This document shows, piece by piece, positions 16,315-24,469 of a stretch of 64,000 nucleotides of DNA. The position numbers and the translations under genes were made by a program. The notes below the pieces were generated by a model, which was not told where the DNA came from, did no database searches, and was given only the letters and a program-made list of their open reading frames with translations. This DNA comes from an uncultured Pelagibacteraceae bacterium (GTDB taxonomy: Bacteria > Pseudomonadota > Alphaproteobacteria > Pelagibacterales > Pelagibacteraceae): assembly GCA_902532525.1 (NCBI GenBank), contig CACAIK010000006.1, positions 17,945 to 81,944 of the forward strand. Direction: 5' to 3'. Within the stretch, counting starts at the first letter, position 1; the number at the start of each line of letters is the position of its first letter.

Positions 16315-17185
16315 ACAAATCTTTTAGGTATATCGATACAGCAATCCATATCAAAATAAAGCTGATTAATTTATGTATATCTAATTCCTCATTATATAAG
16401 AAATAACCCAACAAGAATTGCAAAGTTGGAGTTATATAAAAAACCATGCCAGTCGGACCTAAACCACATAATTCAACACCTCTAACATATAAATATAAAG
16501 GAATAACGGTCATAGGGCCTGCCAGCATGAATATTAACATTAATTTAACATTCGATATATCAAAATCATTTAAATCATTTTGTACAATTAAATAAAAAGC
16601 AAATATTACCGCTGGAAAAATAAATAAACTTTCAACTAATAAACCAATATCAGTGTCTACATCAATTTTTTTTCTTACTAAATTATAAAAACTCCAACTT
16701 AATGCTACAATTAATCCAACCCATGGTATTGATTGGAAACTAGATATTACTAAATACAAAATTGATATAGTTACGATTAAAAGTGAAATTTTAGTTTTGA
16801 AACTTAATTCCTCTTTTAAAAAAAAATAACCTAAGAAAACACTTATTATAGGCATAATAAAATATCCAAAACTTGCATCTATTACCTGATCATTTCCTAT
16901 TGCATAAATCCAAACTGCCCAATTTGTAAAAATTAATAATCCTGACAAAAAAAGCATCATAATTTTATTTTTATTTTTAAAAACTGAACTAAATTTTTTC
17001 CATTTTGATAAAATAATTGTTGTTAAAATAAGCATAACTGTTGTCCATGCACTTCGATGCAAGACAACTTCGATGTGACCGGCAAAAGCAATATACTTAA
17101 AATAAATAACACCAATAAAACCCCACCAAAAAGATCCAAGAAATGTTAAAAGCAAGCCATTTCTAAATTGATTTTTGCCTAACAT
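16301..17185 (-). CDS. rarD: RarD-type EamA permease
   Basis: A 294-residue inner-membrane permease with ten predicted helices. The family-specific start GLLLTFLGSFWWGFIGVIYFK and the HRSAWTTVML segment with the conserved histidine-arginine pair mark the RarD group within the DMT superfamily. The substrate is not known; the old name refers to a chloramphenicol-sensitive phenotype. It is the first gene of the nine-gene minus-strand operon, 22 bases downstream of the FkbM-type gene, which may share its promoter. Confidence 0.88.
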   Translation of the reverse strand: MLGKNQFRNGLLLTFLGSFWWGFIGVIYFKYIAFAGHIEVVLHRSAWTTVMLILTTIILSKWKKFSSVFKNKNKIMMLFLSGLLIFTNWAVWIYAIGNDQVIDASFGYFIMPIISVFLGYFFLKEELSFKTKISLLIVTISILYLVISSFQSIPWVGLIVALSWSFYNLVRKKIDVDTDIGLLVESLFIFPAVIFAFYLIVQNDLNDFDISNVKLMLIFMLAGPMTVIPLYLYVRGVELCGLGPTGMVFYITPTLQFLLGYFLYNEELDIHKLISFILIWIAVSIYLKDLYEKN

Positions 17186-17207
17186 AATATTTATAAATTA
17201 AACTATT

Positions 17208-18062
17208 TTACTTTTGAAATAATATTTCTATTGTTGAAAATGGTTTATGTGAATATCGTGGTAGATAGAATAGTTTATAATTTAAAGCTCTAAATTTTTT
17301 TAGTAAATTTATCAATTCTAAACTCCATTCATCAAATTCTGATCTACTAATATTATCATTTTCTGTACATTCAAATTCAGCAATTATTTGTTTTGGATAA
17401 ATTTTACTATTTAAAATATCATCTAAAACTTTAATAGCTGCACCTTCGATATCTAATTTTAATACATCAACATGGTCATGATTATTTTTTTTCATCATTG
17501 TTTCTAAACGATAGCACTGTAATAAATCATAAGCATCATTATTAAAGAGGTTAGTTATAGAACCACCACTATCTATATTTTCTTTATCGAGTTGATTATA
17601 AAATTTCATCATTTTATCTTCGCACCATATTCCATAATCGAAATATTTAATTTTATTTTTATTATAAATATGATTTTTCATAAAATTTTTTGCTAAAATT
17701 GTTGGGTCATAACAATAAACATCACAATTGAATTTATTTGATATTTGCTCTTCAAAACTAATACTTGTACCAACTCCATAGGTATAAATAATAGAATTTG
17801 AATTAATTAATTTTTCGTTTACAAGATAATTTGCCAGAGTAATAACATTTACATCATTCAATTTATCTAGATGTTTTTTCGCAAAATTCTGAATTAGTCT
17901 TCTCTTTCTTAAAAATAAATACTTAAACGGAGCTTCGCCTAAATGTTTTGGATTTAGTCTACTATTTATGTAATTTAAAATTGAGAATAATATTCCCTTG
18001 AAACCGTAGTTGGTAAATCTTTTTCTTAATCTTTCAAAAATATATTTATATGAAATATGCAT
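17208..18062 (-). CDS. FkbM family methyltransferase
   Basis: A 284-residue S-adenosylmethionine-dependent methyltransferase-like protein. The central part has IYTYGVGTSISFEEQI, an SAM-binding strand-loop, and the VDVLKLDIEGAAIKVLDDI block that defines FkbM-type enzymes. The amino-terminal 70 residues are basic and may bind a membrane or another protein. Such enzymes often methylate sugars of surface glycans, but the substrate cannot be deduced. It starts a transcript leading into rarD. Confidence 0.82.
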   Translation of the reverse strand: MHISYKYIFERLRKRFTNYGFKGILFSILNYINSRLNPKHLGEAPFKYLFLRKRRLIQNFAKKHLDKLNDVNVITLANYLVNEKLINSNSIIYTYGVGTSISFEEQISNKFNCDVYCYDPTILAKNFMKNHIYNKNKIKYFDYGIWCEDKMMKFYNQLDKENIDSGGSITNLFNNDAYDLLQCYRLETMMKKNNHDHVDVLKLDIEGAAIKVLDDILNSKIYPKQIIAEFECTENDNISRSEFDEWSLELINLLKKFRALNYKLFYLPRYSHKPFSTIEILFQK

Positions 18063-18192
18063 TTGCGAACTAAATTACAAAAAATTTAATATTTAATTAA
18101 ACTCTTTTTAATTTAAATAAAGCTTTAAATTGTCAATTATATAATTGATTTATACTTGAAATTAATAAATTTACTTATAAAACCTTGCTCAC

Positions 18193-18282
18193 GGAGAGAT
18201 GGCTGAGCGGTTGAAAGCACCGGTCTTGAAAACCGGCAAAGGGGCAACTCTTTCCTGGGTTCGAATCCCAGTCTCTCCGCCA
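18193..18282 (+). tRNA. tRNA-Ser (anticodon TGA), CCA encoded
   Basis: A 90-base class II tRNA: acceptor GGAGAGA/TCTCTCC, anticodon stem CCGGT/ACCGG with loop CTTGAAA (anticodon TGA), a long variable arm, T-arm CTGGGTTCGAATCCCAG, discriminator G and encoded CCA. Its last base touches the stop codon of the convergent sdhE. Confidence 0.96.
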
Positions 18283-18543
18283 CTAATATTTTTTTTTAAA
18301 CTCTATAAGTTTTTCTAAGAGAACTGCATCTTCAAAATCTTTTGAATTTTTTCCAACACTTAAATTGACTAAAGTTTCATCATCAAAATTAATTAACTTA
18401 TCTAATGAAACTAATTCTTTATGATCGAGATTATCAATAATTGAATTAACAAATTTAGTGACAAAGATATCCATTTCTTTAGTTCCACGATATTGTGCTC
18501 TGTATAAAATTTTATTAAGTAAATTTTGTTTATTTGAATCCAT
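18283..18543 (-). CDS. sdhE: succinate dehydrogenase assembly factor SdhE (SDHAF2)
   Basis: An 86-residue five-helix-bundle protein that helps attach FAD to the flavoprotein subunit of succinate dehydrogenase. The RG motif needed for flavinylation is in RGTKEMD (19-25), with the following DHKELVSLDKLINFDDETL region typical of the family. Its divergence from recG, with 26 bases between start codons, is the standard arrangement in alphaproteobacteria. Confidence 0.9.
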   Translation of the reverse strand: MDSNKQNLLNKILYRAQYRGTKEMDIFVTKFVNSIIDNLDHKELVSLDKLINFDDETLVNLSVGKNSKDFEDAVLLEKLIEFKKKY

Positions 18544-18569
18544 TAATTAAATCTTTATATATATAAATT

Positions 18570-20609
18570 ATGAATGATCACGACTATTTATTGTCAAATG
18601 TTCAAAATATTAAAGGTATAGGGAAAAAAACAAGCCAATTATTTAAAAGAAAAAATATAAATACAATTTTTGATTTATTATGGCATCTGCCTACGAGTAA
18701 AATTGAAAATTCAAAAGTAACAAATGTTAGTGATATACAAATCGGTAAGTCACAAACTTTTAAATTAATACCGCTAAAATATAATTTTCCCAGAATAAGA
18801 AGACTGCCCAACAGAGTTGTATGTCAAAGTAATGATATAAAAATAGATTGTGTTTTTTTTAATTCATATGAAGGATATATAAAAAAAATCTTACCATTAA
18901 ATACTGAAATAATAATAAGTGGAAAAATTAATTTCTATAGAAATAAATATCAAATAACTAATCCAACACAGGTTAAAGAAAACAATGAAAATATTTTAGA
19001 AAATCAAAATAAATATAGTCTTACAGATGGTCTTACAATCAGTAAATATAATAATATAATTAATGAAGTTTTAAAGGAATTGCCAGATTTAGATGAATGG
19101 CTAAATGATGATATAAAGAAAAAATTTAATAATATTAAGTGGAAAGATGCAATCATAAAAATTCACAGTCTTGATACAAAGGAAATTTTAAAATCTAATT
19201 ATTATAAAAGGTTAGTTTTTGACGAATTATTTGCTCATTTTTTATTATCCTCAAAGATAAGAACGAAAATAAAAAAAATAAAGAAATCACAAAAAATTTT
19301 TAGAGATTGTAAAGAAAAATTGATACAAGATTTAAATTTTAAGTTAACTAATGATCAAGAGGCAGCAATAAAAATTATAAACGAGGATCTTAAATCTAAA
19401 AGCAGAATGTTTAGACTTCTACAAGGAGACGTTGGATCTGGTAAAACAATTGTATCGATGATAGCTGCAGTTAATTGTATAAATGCTGGGTACCAAACTA
19501 GCTTTATGGTGCCTACTGAAATTTTAGCTAAACAACATTTTTCTTTTGCTAAAAAATATCTGCCTAAAAATATAAAAATTGAAATGTTAACTGGTAAGTC
19601 AAAATATGCTGATAGAAAGAAAATTTTAGAAAATCTTAAACTTGGTAAGATAGACTTTTTGATAGGAACACATGCATTATTCCAAAAAAAAGTCGAATAT
19701 AATAAATTGGGTCTAATAATAATTGATGAGCAACATAAGTTTGGTGTTCGTCAACGTAAAGAATTATCAGAAAAAGGTGGCAATAACTGTGATGTTCTAG
19801 TCATGTCTGCAACTCCAATACCAAGAACAATGATGATGACGGTTTATGGTGATATGGATTTAACCTTAATTAAAGAAAAACCAAAAAATAGAAAAAAAAT
19901 AGTCACTTACAGTAAGTTAGAAAATAAAATATCTGAAATAATTAGATTTGTTAAAAAAGAAATTTCTAATAAAAATCAAATTTTCTGGGTTTGTCCTTTA
20001 ATAGAAGAATCGAAAAAAGTTGAACAACAATCTGTTGTAAATAAATTTAAGTATTTAGAAAAATATTTTAAAAATAGAATTGGATTAATTCATGGGTCTC
20101 TTGATAAAGATGAAAGGAATAAAATTTTAAATAATTTCTTAGATAGAAAGTTGGATATATTGGTTACAACAACTGTAATTGAAGTTGGAATTGATTTTCC
20201 TAATGCTAATGTAATTGTCATAGAAAATGCTGATAAGTACGGTCTATCTCAGTTACATCAGTTAAGAGGGCGTGTCGGGCGTGGCAGTAAAGAGTCTTAC
20301 TGTATATTGATGTTTAAATCTTCTCTAAGTGAAAATGCAAAAAAAAGAATTAATATTCTCAAAAGCTCAGATGATGGTTTTATAATTTCAGAGGAAGATA
20401 TGAAATTACGAGGATATGGGGATTTACTAGGATTTAAGCAAAGTGGGATTAAGAATTTTAAACTAGCCGATCCCATATTAAATGAAGATTTATTTTTACT
20501 GGCTGAAAGAGAAGTAAAAAAATTGGAATTGAAAGGAGATAATTTCAGTAAATATAATAAATTATTAAGATTATACGATCGAGCCTCAATAATTAACGAA
20601 ATTTCTTAA
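18570..20609 (+). CDS. recG: ATP-dependent DNA helicase RecG
   Basis: A 679-residue helicase that reverses stalled replication forks and processes branched DNA. The amino-terminal wedge (OB) domain is followed by the helicase motor with Walker A GDVGSGKT, DEQHKFG (DExH box), MSATPIPRT (motif III), and the carboxy-terminal helicase motifs TTVIEVGIDFPNA and QLHQLRGRVGRG. The length is near the family norm. It ends four bases inside the convergent DUF502 gene. Confidence 0.96.
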   Translation: MNDHDYLLSNVQNIKGIGKKTSQLFKRKNINTIFDLLWHLPTSKIENSKVTNVSDIQIGKSQTFKLIPLKYNFPRIRRLPNRVVCQSNDIKIDCVFFNSYEGYIKKILPLNTEIIISGKINFYRNKYQITNPTQVKENNENILENQNKYSLTDGLTISKYNNIINEVLKELPDLDEWLNDDIKKKFNNIKWKDAIIKIHSLDTKEILKSNYYKRLVFDELFAHFLLSSKIRTKIKKIKKSQKIFRDCKEKLIQDLNFKLTNDQEAAIKIINEDLKSKSRMFRLLQGDVGSGKTIVSMIAAVNCINAGYQTSFMVPTEILAKQHFSFAKKYLPKNIKIEMLTGKSKYADRKKILENLKLGKIDFLIGTHALFQKKVEYNKLGLIIIDEQHKFGVRQRKELSEKGGNNCDVLVMSATPIPRTMMMTVYGDMDLTLIKEKPKNRKKIVTYSKLENKISEIIRFVKKEISNKNQIFWVCPLIEESKKVEQQSVVNKFKYLEKYFKNRIGLIHGSLDKDERNKILNNFLDRKLDILVTTTVIEVGIDFPNANVIVIENADKYGLSQLHQLRGRVGRGSKESYCILMFKSSLSENAKKRINILKSSDDGFIISEEDMKLRGYGDLLGFKQSGIKNFKLADPILNEDLFLLAEREVKKLELKGDNFSKYNKLLRLYDRASIINEIS

Positions 20610-21229
20610 ATTTTTTTTGGATCTGATGTACCAGCAGAAACAATAAACTTAGACGCTTCTTCAAAAGTCATATCTAAATAAATAACTTCATCTTTGGGGA
20701 ACATTAATAAAAATCCACTTGTAGGATTTGGGGTTGTCGGAACAAATACATTAACTAGATTTTTATTTGTTTTTTTTGATATTTCACCATCATTTTCTCT
20801 AGTCGCAAATCCCACTGCCCAACTACCTTTTCTAGGATACTCAACTAAGACAACACTTTTTTTTGATCCTTTTTTTGGTGCCAATGTTTCAGTCATTTGG
20901 CCAATTGCTGAATATATTGTTCTAAGAATTGGTATTCTTTTTAATATATCATTAAATATTTTAAGTATTTTCTTTCCTATAAATGAAAGAGATAAACTTC
21001 CAATTATTGTAATAAAAATTACAGCTAATAATATTTCTAAACCTGGTATTGCAAAAGGTAAATAGCTATTTGGATTTAATTCGTTTGGTATTAATTTTGA
21101 CGATATAGATATAAAAAATCTAGTTAAATATAAAGTGATTCCAATAGGAACAAGAACAACTATTCCTGCTATAAAATAGTTTCTAAGTCTTCCAAGAATT
21201 GAAATGCCTCTTCTTTTTAATTTTGCCAT
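20606..21229 (-). CDS. DUF502 family membrane protein
   Basis: A 207-residue protein with two transmembrane helices (about 16-38 and 55-80), then a cytosolic or periplasmic domain with PILRTIYSAIGQMTETL, VLVEYPRKGSWAVGFAT and VFVPTTPNPTSGFLLMFP, the conserved blocks of DUF502. The function is not known in bacteria; the family also occurs in plants. The neighbour recG is often near it in alphaproteobacteria. A possible 25-codon membrane peptide lies immediately upstream. Confidence 0.88.
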   Translation of the reverse strand: MAKLKRRGISILGRLRNYFIAGIVVLVPIGITLYLTRFFISISSKLIPNELNPNSYLPFAIPGLEILLAVIFITIIGSLSLSFIGKKILKIFNDILKRIPILRTIYSAIGQMTETLAPKKGSKKSVVLVEYPRKGSWAVGFATRENDGEISKKTNKNLVNVFVPTTPNPTSGFLLMFPKDEVIYLDMTFEEASKFIVSAGTSDPKKI

Positions 21230-21232
21230 AAA

Positions 21233-21310
21233 TTAACTGTAACTTGCATATAAAACAAATACGACTGCCAGTACAAATAGTACTAATAAAATTTTGTTAT
21301 TAAGTATCAT
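21233..21310 (-). CDS. possible 25-residue single-helix membrane peptide
   Basis: A short frame, ATG 21310 to TAA 21233, encodes MILNNKILLVLFVLAVVFVL and five more residues: an Asn/Lys-flanked transmembrane helix. It ends three bases upstream of the DUF502 gene, which itself encodes a membrane protein. There is no clear Shine-Dalgarno sequence, and a hydrophobic frame of this length can occur by chance in AT-rich DNA. Confidence 0.35.
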   Translation of the reverse strand: MILNNKILLVLFVLAVVFVLYASYS

Positions 21311-21352
21311 ATAAATTATTATAAAAAAGGTGTAATATATTAAGTAAAAAAA

Positions 21353-22174
21353 GTGAATAGAAGAAATTTCATACATTTATTTGGTTGTAGTTGCTTATCT
21401 TTTGGCCTATCTGCATGTGGTAGTGCACCGATAACGGATCGAAAACAACTAAAACTAATTCCCGAATCTAACCTAAATGCAAAAGCTGCTCAATTATATG
21501 AAAAGGTAAAAGAGAAAGAAACTTTAAGTGATGATACTAAAACATTAAATCAAATAAAAGAAATTGGATCCAAAATTGAATATTCAATATCTGAATACTT
21601 TGACCGCAATAATATTCCTGACCCAACTATAAATTTTGATTGGGAATATATACTTATTGATAAAAAGAAAGTAAAAAATGCTTGGTGTATGCCTGGAGGT
21701 AAAATTGCTGTTTATACTGGTCTATTAGATATAACTAAAAATGAAGATGGATTGGCTGCTGTTATGGGTCATGAAATAGCGCATGCGGTTGCGAAACATT
21801 CAGTAGAAAGAGCAAGTAGAGGTGTTTTATTAAATACAGGTACAGCAATTTTAGATATAGCCACTAAAGGTAAAGTTTCTCAAATAAATAGAACCACAGG
21901 AATGAATGCTGTCGGTTTATTATCACAGATAGGAATTATGAATCCTTTCAATAGAAAACAAGAGAGTGAAGCTGATTATCTTGGTTTGATATTTGCATCA
22001 CTATCTGGTTATGACATTAGGGAAACAATCAAAGTTTGGGAAAGAATGAAAGAAGCTAAAAAAGGTAAAGAACCGCCAGAATTTATGTCTACTCACCCAT
22101 CATCAACAAATAGAATTAATAACATTACAAATTGGATTAACGAAATTATTTTTAAATATCCACCTATTGCATAA
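21353..22174 (+). CDS. M48 family metallopeptidase lipoprotein
   Basis: A 273-residue zinc metalloprotease. The active site HEIAH (140-144) in VMGHEIAHAVAKHS and the third ligand Glu in ESEADYLG are present. The amino end (RRNFIH, hydrophobic stretch, LSAC with Cys22) looks like a twin-arginine-type lipoprotein signal, so the enzyme probably acts in the periplasm on misfolded envelope proteins, as LoiP/BepA relatives do; the tatABC genes are in this window. It starts with GTG at 21353, 42 bases downstream of the divergent small frame. It ends two bases before the convergent tRNA-Lys. Confidence 0.9.
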   Translation: MNRRNFIHLFGCSCLSFGLSACGSAPITDRKQLKLIPESNLNAKAAQLYEKVKEKETLSDDTKTLNQIKEIGSKIEYSISEYFDRNNIPDPTINFDWEYILIDKKKVKNAWCMPGGKIAVYTGLLDITKNEDGLAAVMGHEIAHAVAKHSVERASRGVLLNTGTAILDIATKGKVSQINRTTGMNAVGLLSQIGIMNPFNRKQESEADYLGLIFASLSGYDIRETIKVWERMKEAKKGKEPPEFMSTHPSSTNRINNITNWINEIIFKYPPIA

Positions 22175-22175
22175 G

Positions 22176-22251
<76 letters not shown>

Positions 22252-22300
22252 AAAAAGCGTTTTTTATATTGATTTTTTTTTATTAATCAATGTTAAAAAT

Positions 22301-23413
22301 TTACAACTTATTGAGGTACTTGTCGTGAAATTCATCAAAAGTACCATGTTTTATATTGTCTCTGATGTTTCTCATTAAATCTTGATAAAAATTGATGTTA
22401 TTAAGGGTAAGAATCATCGATGCCAACATTTCATTAGTATTAAACAAATGATTTAAATAATTTTTAGAATATTTATTAAGATTAAATTTTGAGACATTTT
22501 TGTCCAGAGGAGTATTATCATTTTTGTATTTAGAATTTCTAATTTGAACTTGTCCATCCCAAGTAAAAGCTAAACCAGTTCTGCCAGATCTCGTTGGCAT
22601 TACACAGTCAAACATATCAACACCCCTCTTAACTGCTCCTAGTATATCAGATGGGGTACCAACACCCATTAAATATCTTGGTTTATCTTTAGGCATATGA
22701 TCTTTTATTCCATCAAGAACATCAAACATTTCATCTTGTGTTTCCCCTACCGCCAATCCTCCAAGTGCATACCCATTAAATCCAATATCAATAAGGTTGT
22801 CTAAAGATTTTATTCTTAGATCATTAAATAATCCACCTTGCACTATTCCAAATAAACCTTTGTGGTCATTTATTCCAAATGCATCTTTTGATCTTTTTGC
22901 CCACTCAGATGATAATTCCATTGATTTTTTAATTTTATCATAGTCTTTAGTATTTTTAGGGCATTCATCCATAACCATCACTATGTCAGAGTTCAAGCCT
23001 TTTTGAATTCTTATACTTTCTTCGGGACTTAAAATAAAAGTTTTACCATCTATATGTGATTGAAATATCGCACCCTTATCTCTATCGATTTTATTTAATT
23101 TTGACAGAGACATAACTTGAAAACCACCTGAGTCAGTTAATATTGGTAAATCGCAATTCATGAATTCGTGAAGTCCTCCAACACTTTCAATTCTTTCAAC
23201 ACCAGGTCTTATCATTAGATGATATGTATTTGATAAAATTATTTCACTTCCTGTTTTTTTTATATCTTCTAAAAAAACTCCCTTAACAGTTGCTTGAGTG
23301 CCAACTGGCATAAATGCAGGAGTGTTTATATCGCCTCTATGGGTCTCTATAATTCCTACTCTTGCATAATTTTGAGTATGATGAACATTAAAATTGAAAT
23401 CTTTTAATGACAT
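22301..23413 (-). CDS. tgt: queuine tRNA-ribosyltransferase lacking zinc ligands
   Basis: A 370-residue tRNA-guanine transglycosylase that exchanges G34 for the queuosine precursor in tRNAs for Asp, Asn, His and Tyr. The substrate-binding TDSGGFQ (93-99), GGLAVGE (218-224) and the nucleophile aspartate in MFDCVMPTR (Asp269) are intact. The carboxy-terminal zinc site of the family (three Cys in C-x-C-x2-C and one His before NLHFY) is replaced here: PLDKNVSKFNLNKYS has Val307, Lys309 and Leu312 at the Cys positions and Asn338 at the His position. The surrounding residues still align, so the subdomain folds without zinc or the enzyme is altered. It is last in the ssb-gyrA-coaD-PPIase-tgt operon, 11 bases after the PPIase gene. 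Confidence 0.93.
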   Translation of the reverse strand: MSLKDFNFNVHHTQNYARVGIIETHRGDINTPAFMPVGTQATVKGVFLEDIKKTGSEIILSNTYHLMIRPGVERIESVGGLHEFMNCDLPILTDSGGFQVMSLSKLNKIDRDKGAIFQSHIDGKTFILSPEESIRIQKGLNSDIVMVMDECPKNTKDYDKIKKSMELSSEWAKRSKDAFGINDHKGLFGIVQGGLFNDLRIKSLDNLIDIGFNGYALGGLAVGETQDEMFDVLDGIKDHMPKDKPRYLMGVGTPSDILGAVKRGVDMFDCVMPTRSGRTGLAFTWDGQVQIRNSKYKNDNTPLDKNVSKFNLNKYSKNYLNHLFNTNEMLASMILTLNNINFYQDLMRNIRDNIKHGTFDEFHDKYLNKL

Positions 23414-23424
23414 TCATTATTTAA

Positions 23425-23991
23425 TTATTGAGATTTAAAACTAATAATTTTATCTGGATTTGAAACTGCTCCGTTATCGCCATCACCTTTTGTAATCATA
23501 TCTACAAATTCCATTCCTTCTATTACTTTTCCAAAAACAGTATATTGTCTATCGAGGAAAGGTGCTGGTTTAAAACAAATGAAAAATTGACTATTGGCGC
23601 TATTAGGATCTGATGATCTTGCCATAGAAACGGTTCCTCTATCATGAGGAAGGTCATTAAATTCTTGATTTAAATCTGGCAAATCAGATCCACCAATACC
23701 CGCTCTTCTTAAATCAAAATCTTTTGAAGATGAATTTCCAAATTTTACATCACCTGTTTGTGCCATAAACCCATCAATTACTCTATGAAAAACAACATTA
23801 TCATATTTTCCTGAATCAGCTAATTCTTGAATTCTTTTAACATGATTTGGTGCAACATCAGGATACATTTCAATTTTTACATCACCATCTTTTAATTTTA
23901 AAATCATTATATTCTCCTTTGCTATTAAATTTGTTGATAAAAAAATAAAAAAAATAATTAAAATATTTAAAAATTTATTCATAAACCTCAT
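23425..23991 (-). CDS. cyclophilin-type peptidyl-prolyl isomerase
   Basis: A 188-residue exported cyclophilin that catalyses cis-trans isomerisation of proline bonds. A signal peptide covers about the first 25 residues (ending ..LIAKE). The active-site segments VVFHRVIDGFMAQTGD, NSANSQFFICFKPAPFLDRQYTVFGKV are intact, with Arg in FHRV and the Phe of the QFFI block. The start overlaps the end of coaD by 17 bases; a second ATG three codons later is also possible. Confidence 0.92.
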   Translation of the reverse strand: MRFMNKFLNILIIFFIFLSTNLIAKENIMILKLKDGDVKIEMYPDVAPNHVKRIQELADSGKYDNVVFHRVIDGFMAQTGDVKFGNSSSKDFDLRRAGIGGSDLPDLNQEFNDLPHDRGTVSMARSSDPNSANSQFFICFKPAPFLDRQYTVFGKVIEGMEFVDMITKGDGDNGAVSNPDKIISFKSQ

Positions 23992-24469
23992 TCAATGATT
24001 TAATTGTACTTTTGGTCGTAAATTTTTTCAAATCACCATTATGTTGAGCGATTTCTTTTACAAACCTAGATGATATTATTTGATTTTCAACATCTGACAT
24101 TAAAAAAATTGTCTCAACTTGATTATTAAGTTTTCTATTCATTCCAGCAAGTTGGAATTCGTACTCAAAATCAGAAACTGCTCTTAAGCCTCTTAAAATT
24201 ATATTTGATTTATATTTTTTACAAAGGTCTGTTGTCAAAGTATTAAATTTTATAACATCAACCTTATTCTTTTTAAATTTTAGATCTTTATAAAGAGCTC
24301 TTTTAACAATTTCTATTCTTTCATCTAATGAAAATAGGAAGTTTTTCTGATTTCCATCTGAAATACCTACAATTACTTTATCTACTATCTTAAGTGATTT
24401 TTTAATGACATCTATATGGCCAAAAGTAATTGGATCAAAAGTTCCTGGATAGATAGCTATATTTTTCAT
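23975..24469 (-). CDS. coaD: phosphopantetheine adenylyltransferase
   Basis: A 164-residue enzyme making dephospho-CoA from 4'-phosphopantetheine and ATP. The nucleotidyltransferase motif TFGH is in YPGTFDPITFGHIDVI, and LRGLRAVSDFEYEFQ and the ISSRFVKEIAQHNGD block are typical. It shares one base with the gyrA stop region and overlaps the PPIase gene by 17 bases, the usual alphaproteobacterial order. Confidence 0.95.
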   Translation of the reverse strand: MKNIAIYPGTFDPITFGHIDVIKKSLKIVDKVIVGISDGNQKNFLFSLDERIEIVKRALYKDLKFKKNKVDVIKFNTLTTDLCKKYKSNIILRGLRAVSDFEYEFQLAGMNRKLNNQVETIFLMSDVENQIISSRFVKEIAQHNGDLKKFTTKSTIKSLNEVYE

